Assembly: GCA_002171615.1 (NCBI GenBank)
Contig: NHEF01000010.1
Coordinates: 62,001-126,000 of the forward strand
From: Gammaproteobacteria bacterium TMED78
GTDB lineage: Bacteria > Pseudomonadota > Gammaproteobacteria > Steroidobacterales > Rariloculaceae
DNA: 64,000 nucleotides
Direction: 5' to 3'
The notes beneath the pieces are model-generated. The model was given only the letters and a program-made list of their open reading frames with translations. It was not told where the DNA came from and made no database searches. Both the position numbers and the translations under genes were made by a program. Each line of letters starts with the position of its first letter. The first letter of the stretch is position 1. Of the stretch, positions 57,543 to 64,000 are shown one piece after another.

Positions 57543-58631
57543 TTATCTTATCTTAAGACTGGCTAAACCAATCAATACGAGGATTACTGTTATTATCCAA
57601 AACCTTACAATAACTTTTGGCTCTGCCCATCCTTTTAATTCATAATGATGATGGAGTGGGGCCATTCGAAAAACTCTACGGCCAGTAATTTTAAAAGATA
57701 AAACCTGAACAATAACTGATAAGGTTTCAACTACAAATACCCCTCCCATGATAAAAAGTACTAGCTCTTGTCTCACTATAACTGCTACTAACCCTATAGC
57801 AGCCCCAATACCTAAGGACCCTATATCTCCCATAAAGACCTGGGCAGGATAGGTGTTAAACCATAAGAAACCCAGGCCTGCCCCAGCCAAGGCTGCACAA
57901 AAAATTAATAATTCTCCAGTTCCAGCAATATAAGGGATATCAAGATAAGTCGAAAAATTTACATTCCCAGTAGCATAAGCAAATATGCCTAAAGCACTAA
58001 TTATCATTACAGAAGGCATTATTGCTAACCCATCTAAGCCATCAGTTAAATTAACCGCATTTGATGTTCCAACGATAACCAAAGAAGAAAAAATAATATA
58101 AGAATAAAATCCTAGAGGAATAGATAAGCTTTTTAAATATGGTATAAGAAGAGCTCTTTCGGCATCAGGATTCTCAGCTAAAATATAGATAAATGAAGAG
58201 CTAATTAATGCCAATAAAGACTGAAAAATAAATTTTTTGTATGCACCTAAGCCTTTAGAGTTTTTATAATAAAGCTTTTTATAATCATCTACAAATCCTA
58301 TAACACTAAAAAGAATAGTAGTAAATAACATAATCCAAATAAAGCGATTACTTAAATCTGACCACAGTAAAGTACTTACTACTATAGACAATAAGATCAG
58401 AACACCACCCATTGTAGGAGTTCCAGATTTAACTAAATGAGATTTTGGACCGAGCTCCCTAACAGGCTGACCCAAACTTCCTATTGATAGCTTTCTTATA
58501 AAAAAAGGGCCTAAAATCAAAGAAAATAATAATGATGTTAGAGAAGCAAGTATACCTCTCAATGTAGAATAATTTAACACGCTAAAATTATCGTTAAATT
58601 GAGATAAGTAATCTGCTAGCAATATCATCAT
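57543..58631 (-). CDS. mraY: Phospho-N-acetylmuramoyl-pentapeptide transferase
   Basis: 362 residues, ten membrane helices. [14 protein letters not shown], the catalytic [40 protein letters not shown] and the C-terminal [13 protein letters not shown]. Makes lipid I. Confidence 0.97.
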   Translation of the reverse strand: MMILLADYLSQFNDNFSVLNYSTLRGILASLTSLLFSLILGPFFIRKLSIGSLGQPVRELGPKSHLVKSGTPTMGGVLILLSIVVSTLLWSDLSNRFIWIMLFTTILFSVIGFVDDYKKLYYKNSKGLGAYKKFIFQSLLALISSSFIYILAENPDAERALLIPYLKSLSIPLGFYSYIIFSSLVIVGTSNAVNLTDGLDGLAIMPSVMIISALGIFAYATGNVNFSTYLDIPYIAGTGELLIFCAALAGAGLGFLWFNTYPAQVFMGDIGSLGIGAAIGLVAVIVRQELVLFIMGGVFVVETLSVIVQVLSFKITGRRVFRMAPLHHHYELKGWAEPKVIVRFWIITVILVLIGLASLKIR

Positions 58632-58646
58632 AATTATTTCTCTTTT

Positions 58647-60005
58647 CTATCCATCATTTTTTTGAACTAACTCATCAATTATGCTTTCCATTTTCATAAA
58701 TCTAGAACCCTTTACTAAAACCATTACGTCTTTATCAAGATAGCTTTCTATTCTAGATATTAGTTTTGTCTTATTATCAAAAGATTCTGAACCACTACCA
58801 AATTCAATAGATGCTAATTTAGCTAAATCTCCAATTGTAAAAAAAATATCGCATTTTCCAATTGCATACCTACCTATCTCAGAATGAAACTTTTCTTTAG
58901 AGCTACCTAGCTCTGCCATATCTCCAAATATGAATATTCTTTTTCCTTCAAAACTTGAAAGATAATCGATAGCAGCTTTAGTTGAAATAGGATTAGCATT
59001 ATATGTATCATCTAATATAGTTGATTTTTTCTTCCCTAAAAGAGGACAAAGCCTCCCTTTAACTTTTTTGACACTAGATAAACCACTAACAATATCTTTT
59101 GGCTTGATTCCACTAATATAGCCTACTAAACTAGCGGCTAATGCATTTAGAATATTATGACTACCTAGCAAGGGTAGATCTACATCAATTAAAGTTTTGT
59201 CTGGTAGGCAAATTTTAAAAAGAGAATTGCCATTGATATATTCTATCTGGCTAGCAATAAAACAATCAGCATTCTCATCAGTACCGAATGTTATAGTATT
59301 TCTTGCTTTGCTTTTATTTTTCCAATAACTATAGAAAGAGTCATCAGCGTTAATTATTGCTGTGCCATCAATAGGCGATAAGTAATCTAAAATCTCTCCC
59401 TTAGCTTTAGCTACATCATTCACTGATCCAAATCCCTCTAAGTGTGAGGGGCCTACATTTGTAATCAATCCTATTGTTGGCTCAGCTATTGAGCTAAGAT
59501 AGGAAATCTCTCCAGGATGATTTGCTCCTAACTCTAAAACTAGCACTTCATCTTTTTCTTCTAAATCTATTAGAGTCATTGGTAAGCCAACTTCATTATT
59601 ATTATTTTCTCTAGTTATACAAATTTTATATGTTTGTTTAAAAATACTTGATATCAATTCCTTTACAGTTGTCTTGCCGTTACTCCCAGTTATTGCTATC
59701 ACTGGTAATTTAAAATTACTTCTCCAAGATTTAGCCAAAATCCCTAATGCTATTTTTGTGTCTTCAACTTCGATTTGAGGTAAATTACTTTTTAATTTTT
59801 TAGATACTATTGCCGCAATAGCACCTTTCCTCTCTGCTTCAGAAATAAATTCATTACCATCAAAATTCTTCCCCTCTAGGGCGACAAAAAGAGCCCCTTT
59901 AGCTATGCTTCTAGTATCGGTACTTATTGACTTAAAGTTTAAGTTCTCTCCAGTGAAATCTTTACTTAACTTTTGAGCTACTGATAATATTCTTCCTGAC
60001 ATCAT
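58647..60005 (-). CDS. murF: UDP-MurNAc-tripeptide-D-Ala-D-Ala ligase
   Basis: 452 residues. STDTRSIAKGALFVALEG opens domain 1, AITGSNGKTTVKELISSIF is the ATP loop, NNEVGLPMTLI and TYNANPISTKAAIDYL follow. Its D-Ala-D-Ala substrate needs a Ddl that is not encoded in this cluster. Overlaps murE by 4 nt. Confidence 0.97.
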   Translation of the reverse strand: MMSGRILSVAQKLSKDFTGENLNFKSISTDTRSIAKGALFVALEGKNFDGNEFISEAERKGAIAAIVSKKLKSNLPQIEVEDTKIALGILAKSWRSNFKLPVIAITGSNGKTTVKELISSIFKQTYKICITRENNNNEVGLPMTLIDLEEKDEVLVLELGANHPGEISYLSSIAEPTIGLITNVGPSHLEGFGSVNDVAKAKGEILDYLSPIDGTAIINADDSFYSYWKNKSKARNTITFGTDENADCFIASQIEYINGNSLFKICLPDKTLIDVDLPLLGSHNILNALAASLVGYISGIKPKDIVSGLSSVKKVKGRLCPLLGKKKSTILDDTYNANPISTKAAIDYLSSFEGKRIFIFGDMAELGSSKEKFHSEIGRYAIGKCDIFFTIGDLAKLASIEFGSGSESFDNKTKLISRIESYLDKDVMVLVKGSRFMKMESIIDELVQKNDG

Positions 60006-61468
60006 AATAAATCTCCTAGAGCATTCTTCACTATAGATAAATCACTAGAATTAATTATTTCTTTATCAAAAAATTGTTGATTTTCATGACCTTTGCCAGC
60101 TACTAGAATAATATCTTCATGATTAGCTATTTTAATAGCCCCGGAGATTGCATTAGCCCTATCTCTTTCAATCAGTAGATTTGGATAATCTTTAATACCT
60201 AAACATATATCTGAAATTATTTTCTCAGGATCTTCATTACGAGGGTTATCGTCTGTAAGGATAATATAATCTGATAGCTTCGCGGCTATATTGCCCATAA
60301 TAGATCTCTTTGATGAGTCTCTAGAACCGCCACAGCCAAATATACACCATAACTTACTTTTTTTAATATTAGATAAAAATTTTAATACTCTCTCTAATGC
60401 AGCTGGGGTGTGAGCATAATCAACAACTACAAAAGGCTTTCCCTCTTCTCCTCCAAAAGTATGCATTCTTCCTGTAATATTTGAACATTGGCTTAACAAA
60501 CTTGATGCTTCATCTAGGTTAATACCTAATGCCTTAAGTATGCCCAAAGATACAATTAAATTTTCAGCATTAAAATCACCTAAAAGAGGAGAGAAAATCT
60601 TACTACTTATTTTTGAATCTTTTACCTCCAAAACAATTCCATCCAGATCACATCTAAGAATCTTTCCAGTTATGTCAGCATCTTTTTTTAGACTAGTTGT
60701 AATTATCTCTACATTTTTAGAAATTTTATTTATAATTTTTTTACTAAACTTATCATCGACAAAAATAATAGCTTTTTGTAAAGTAGGTGTTTTAAAAAAA
60801 TCTGATTTTACCTCTTTATACTCTTCTAAGGTTTTATGATAATCAATATGATCATGGGATAGGTTTGTAAAAGCTGCTATATTAAAATCTAGTCCATCTA
60901 TTCTATTTTGAGCTAAAGAATGTGAGGACACTTCCATAATCACGTCTTCAGCATCTAAATCTCTTATCTGTTTATGTAAAGTAAAACAATCAGGTGTTGT
61001 TAAGCTAGATTCTTGATAAATCTCTGGAGGCACACCTTTACCAATAGTACCAATATATGCTGATGAATTACCCCCATACACTCTAGCTAATGCCGAAATA
61101 TAAGCAACTGTACTTTTTCCATTAGTGCCAGTAACGCCAACTAAATTAAGGTTCTTATTTTTACTAAAGAAAATATTAGCATAACTTCCTAACTTACTTC
61201 TTAAATCCTGAATACCTACAGCTGGACCTATAATATCTTTATAATTAGAGTCTTGCTCATAAATAATTACAACTGCTCCTCTTGATAAAGCTTCATCCTT
61301 AAAATCTAAACCATGATCTTTAGATCCTTTAAGTGCAAAAAAAGCTGCTCCTGGATTAACCTGTCGGCTATCTAGGACAATATCATTAATCTTTATATCA
61401 CCTAGTCCTTTTGAATCTGAACCAATTAGCTCAAATAAACTTACTTCTCTTGATTGATTCATCATCAT
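60002..61468 (-). CDS. murE: UDP-MurNAc-L-Ala-D-Glu meso-diaminopimelate ligase
   Basis: 488 residues. VLDSRQVNPGAAFFALKG, GVTGTNGKSTVAYI (ATP loop), MEVSSHSLAQNR, and DDNPRNEDPEKII. The DNPR motif selects meso-diaminopimelate rather than lysine, as expected in a Gram-negative. Overlaps ftsI by 4 nt. Confidence 0.97.
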   Translation of the reverse strand: MMMNQSREVSLFELIGSDSKGLGDIKINDIVLDSRQVNPGAAFFALKGSKDHGLDFKDEALSRGAVVIIYEQDSNYKDIIGPAVGIQDLRSKLGSYANIFFSKNKNLNLVGVTGTNGKSTVAYISALARVYGGNSSAYIGTIGKGVPPEIYQESSLTTPDCFTLHKQIRDLDAEDVIMEVSSHSLAQNRIDGLDFNIAAFTNLSHDHIDYHKTLEEYKEVKSDFFKTPTLQKAIIFVDDKFSKKIINKISKNVEIITTSLKKDADITGKILRCDLDGIVLEVKDSKISSKIFSPLLGDFNAENLIVSLGILKALGINLDEASSLLSQCSNITGRMHTFGGEEGKPFVVVDYAHTPAALERVLKFLSNIKKSKLWCIFGCGGSRDSSKRSIMGNIAAKLSDYIILTDDNPRNEDPEKIISDICLGIKDYPNLLIERDRANAISGAIKIANHEDIILVAGKGHENQQFFDKEIINSSDLSIVKNALGDLL

Positions 61469-63183
61469 TTTGATACTTTGGCAATTTTGTTTTGAGTAGT
61501 CATTTCTATTCCATCAGGCCTTATAGAAGAGATCCTTAAAGCACCATCCATAACTTTAGAAAAAATTGGCGCTGCTACTTCACCACCATAATAAGAGGTA
61601 GCATTAGGTTCATCAATTACGACAACGATTGCAAATTGTGGTTCAGATGCTGGTGCAAATCCAGCAAATACAGAGGTATACTTATCATCTGTATAAGATC
61701 CTGATTCTGATTTTTTTGCTGTCCCAGTTTTGCCAGCTACTCTATAGTTCTTTACTGATGCAAGAGTACCTGTTCCTCCTGGAGAAACTACACCCTCCAT
61801 CATCTTTATTACATGATTAGCAGTCTTCTCAGAAATAATCCTTTTTGGGCTACTAGCTATATCTGAAGATAATATAGATACTGACTTCATCATGCCTCGA
61901 TTTGCTATGACACTATAAGCTTGAGCTAACTGCAAAGGTGTAACTGATAATCCATATCCATAAGACAAAGTAGCTTGTGAAGTAGGATTCCAATTTTGAG
62001 GAATATTAAATATACCAGCTGATTCGCCTTGTAAGCCTACCCCCGTTAATCTACCAAAGCCAAAATTAGATAAAGAAGACCATAACTGATTCTCTTCAAG
62101 TCCTAAGCCGATAATTGCAGATCCTACATTACTAGATTTGGCCAATATTGTTGAAATATCTACTTCACCTAAATTAGTGTAATCCTCAGTTATGACCCTA
62201 TCATTAACTTTTAAATAACCAGGTGATGTATCAATAATAGAATCAATATCATATATGCCTGACTCTAAAGCCGCTGCTAATATAAAGGGCTTGATGCTAG
62301 AGCCTGGTTCAAAAACATCTGTTATCGCTCTATTCCTGTAAGCACCTATATCAAACTTAGACCTATTATTTGGATTATAGAATGGCTGATTAACCATTGC
62401 TAAAATCTCTCCACTTTTTATATCTAGTATTACAATAGAACCAGAAATGGCACTATTATCTTCAACTGCTTGTTTTAACTCTCGATACGCAAAATATTGA
62501 AGCCTCAAATCAATACTCAAAACTAGCTCCTTACCTGGCTTCTCTTTATTGATTAATTCTATATCTTGAATAATTCTCTCTTCCCTATCTCTTAAAACTC
62601 TTTTTTTTCCAGGCTCACCCTGTAACCAGCCGTTATATGCAAGCTCTACCCCCTCTAAGCCTTTATCATCTATATCTGTAAAACCGAGAAGATGGCTTGT
62701 TACCTCTCCAGATGGATAATATCTTCGATACTCTCTTCTAACTTCTATGCCTGGTAAGCTAAGATTTAGAACCTGAAGTGTTAGCTCTGGATTCAAGTGC
62801 CTCCGAAGATAAATAAAATCTTTATCTTTGTTACTCGTTATTTTTCTTATCAAAAAACTGGACTCTAATCCTAAAATCTCTGCCAGTGTTCTTATTTTCT
62901 CAAGCTCTGTAGGTAATTTTTTTGGATTAGCACCAATGCTATCGACAGGCGTACTAACAGCTAACGGCTCACCTGCCCTATCCAAAATTCTTCCTCTATT
63001 TGAAAGTATTGGAACAGTTCTGATTTGCCTCAAATCCCCTTGATCAACAAGAAAATCTTTTTCTATTACTTGTAGATAGATAAATCTACCTTCTAATAGT
63101 ATAGCCCCTATAAAAAAAGAACCTAAAATAAAAAAAGATCTCCACCTTGTCCAAAATAGTTCTATTTTATTTTTTTTTGTCAT
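61465..63183 (-). CDS. ftsI: Septal peptidoglycan transpeptidase FtsI (PBP3)
   Basis: 572 residues, class B penicillin-binding protein. One transmembrane helix (about 15-33), a PBP dimer domain (GRILDRAGEPLAVS), then the transpeptidase: active Ser in FEPGSSIKPF (SxxK), SSNVG (SxN) and KTGTAKK (KTG). Overlaps ftsL by 4 nt. Confidence 0.97.
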   Translation of the reverse strand: MTKKNKIELFWTRWRSFFILGSFFIGAILLEGRFIYLQVIEKDFLVDQGDLRQIRTVPILSNRGRILDRAGEPLAVSTPVDSIGANPKKLPTELEKIRTLAEILGLESSFLIRKITSNKDKDFIYLRRHLNPELTLQVLNLSLPGIEVRREYRRYYPSGEVTSHLLGFTDIDDKGLEGVELAYNGWLQGEPGKKRVLRDREERIIQDIELINKEKPGKELVLSIDLRLQYFAYRELKQAVEDNSAISGSIVILDIKSGEILAMVNQPFYNPNNRSKFDIGAYRNRAITDVFEPGSSIKPFILAAALESGIYDIDSIIDTSPGYLKVNDRVITEDYTNLGEVDISTILAKSSNVGSAIIGLGLEENQLWSSLSNFGFGRLTGVGLQGESAGIFNIPQNWNPTSQATLSYGYGLSVTPLQLAQAYSVIANRGMMKSVSILSSDIASSPKRIISEKTANHVIKMMEGVVSPGGTGTLASVKNYRVAGKTGTAKKSESGSYTDDKYTSVFAGFAPASEPQFAIVVVIDEPNATSYYGGEVAAPIFSKVMDGALRISSIRPDGIEMTTQNKIAKVSK

Positions 63184-63473
63184 TGCTTTATATCAAATAA
63201 CATAATTACTTTATCTTGATCAGGAAGAGCTAGTTTTAACTCTTCTCTTGCTATACTCTCTACTCTTGGATGATTGCCCCAAGTGCTCTCCTCTAATTGC
63301 AATCTTCCCCACTCTACTTGTAATCTATCCCTCTCCCTATTTAAAGACTCTAGCTCTATAAAGCTCTGTCTTGAAAAATGCTTAGTCTGAATAATCCATA
63401 TACCAGAAAGACATAAAAGAAATGCCAAGAAAATAAATATAAAAATTTCATTTATTTCCTTATTAAACTTCAT
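63180..63473 (-). CDS. ftsL: Cell division protein FtsL
   Basis: 97 residues from the ATG at 63473, overlapping the rsmH stop by 11 nt, with GAGAGG about 9 nt upstream; the track start at 63509 lies inside rsmH. One transmembrane helix (about 10-32), then a coiled coil with SFIELESLNRERDRLQVEWGRLQLEES and the end motif HPRVESIAREELKLALPD. Part of the FtsQBL complex. Confidence 0.92.
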   Translation of the reverse strand: MKFNKEINEIFIFIFLAFLLCLSGIWIIQTKHFSRQSFIELESLNRERDRLQVEWGRLQLEESTWGNHPRVESIAREELKLALPDQDKVIMLFDIKQ

Positions 63474-64000
63474 TAAAAGATAACCTCTCGCAAACACGTA
63501 ATTTTGCACTCCTAGATCTTGGATTCACTAAAACCTCCTCCTTTTTTGGGATGATTAAATTGCTAACTTTAGTAAGCTTTGGTCTAGCAGCTGGGGGCAT
63601 TTCTGGCAATCCAGAATAAACAGGGTCTTCTTTTGACATTTTAGATATAAATCTTTTAACTATTCTATCTTCTAACGAATGAAAACTTATAACACAGAGT
63701 CTCCCTTTATTTTCCAGCAAACCAATAGATTGATTAAGCATTTTCTCTAAATATTCTAATTCTGAGTTTACCTTTATTCTTATTGCTTGAAATATCCTTG
63801 TGGCAGGGTGTGTTTTGCTTTTTTTATACCCAGAAGCCTTTTCTACTATTTGAGAGAGATGTATTGTCTCTGTTATATCTTTTTTTTCTCTCTCCCTTAT
63901 AATTGCTCTAGCTATTTGCTTTGATCTTGGCTCTTCCCCAAACTTATAAAAAACGCTTATTAGCTCAGATTCCTTTGTCTCCCTTAACCAATCTGCAGCA
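63463..64000 (-). CDS. rsmH: 16S rRNA m4C1402 methyltransferase, 5' end cut by the window
   Basis: The track shows only 92 residues from an internal Met, but the frame is open to the window edge: AADWLRETKESELISVFYKFGEEPRSKQIARAI, then HPATRIFQAIRIKVNSELEYLEKML and LCVISFHSLEDRIVKRF. These are RsmH (MraW) C-terminal signatures. The N-terminal SAM-binding part is outside the window. First visible gene of the dcw cluster. Confidence 0.95.
   Translation of the reverse strand, partial: AADWLRETKESELISVFYKFGEEPRSKQIARAIIREREKKDITETIHLSQIVEKASGYKKSKTHPATRIFQAIRIKVNSELEYLEKMLNQSIGLLENKGRLCVISFHSLEDRIVKRFISKMSKEDPVYSGLPEMPPAARPKLTKVSNLIIPKKEEVLVNPRSRSAKLRVCERLSFNEV

Noticed and set aside
63463-63741. 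92-residue stand-alone gene
   Set aside because: The frame stays open to the window edge with RsmH motifs, so it is the 3' part of rsmH, not a small gene.

Overview
This is a 64 kb stretch of an AT-rich, tightly packed bacterial chromosome. Several gene neighbourhoods point to a gammaproteobacterium: cinA-recA-recX, bamD/rluD/yfiH/clpB, lpxC/secA/mutT/zapD/coaE/pilD, the presence of ZapD, and a full dcw cluster ending ftsQ-ftsA-ftsZ-lpxC. Low GC, very short spacers, many 1-11 nt overlaps (ATGA, TAATG, TAGTG) and overlapping convergent 3' ends resemble streamlined marine lineages of the SAR86 type; this placement is inference. I saw no tRNA, rRNA, CRISPR array, transposase or prophage.

Layout. 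(1) 1-9441: the start of a secreted DUF6152-like gene on the minus strand, a roughly 350-base non-coding gap, then a plus-strand run encoding an exported alpha/beta hydrolase, a Tat-type amidohydrolase, a two-subunit molybdenum hydroxylase (IorA/IorB type), an LVIVD-repeat lipoprotein, a membrane rhodanese, a small two-helix membrane protein, a thiolase and a chorismate mutase. A DUF6152 paralogue of the first gene closes the block on the minus strand. (2) 10575-12652: cysK divergent from a CysB-like LysR regulator. (3) 12644-23855: a ten-gene minus-strand heme operon, in transcription order hemA-hemC-hemD-hemB-hemL-histidine kinase-response regulator-hemE-hemQ-like-hemH-FAD oxidase. (4) 23927-32013: phosphotransferase, recX, recA, pncC, glycosyltransferase, lipase-like hydrolase, nudB, aspS, DUF502, FmdB-like. 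(5) 32031-40857: clpB behind a heat-shock type promoter, yfiH, rluD, divergent bamD, nadE, sucD, sucC. (6) 40974-47448: pilD-coaE, a COQ4-like gene, zapD, mutT, secA with an insertion, and a DUF721 gene. (7) 47445-64000: lpxC, ftsZ, ftsA, ftsQ, murB, murC, murG, ftsW, murD, mraY, murF, murE, ftsI, ftsL and truncated rsmH.

The most striking feature is the heme operon. Early genes are in the hemA-C-D-B-L order familiar from Gram-positive bacteria. The late part pairs HemE with a chlorite-dismutase-family protein that keeps the Tyr and His expected of coproheme decarboxylase (HemQ/ChdC), and with a ferrochelatase that closely resembles the actinobacterial, Cys-rich type. An FAD oxidase of the monoamine-oxidase superfamily closes the operon and could supply the porphyrinogen oxidation step. 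Together this looks like a coproporphyrin-dependent heme pathway in a proteobacterial genome, with its own two-component system inside the operon.

Other points: an apparent ATC start codon, a possible leaderless cysB transcript, an RpoH-like promoter plus 11-bp repeats before clpB, a bacterial COQ4 homologue, murB in the place of ddl within dcw, and an insertion of about 50 residues in SecA.
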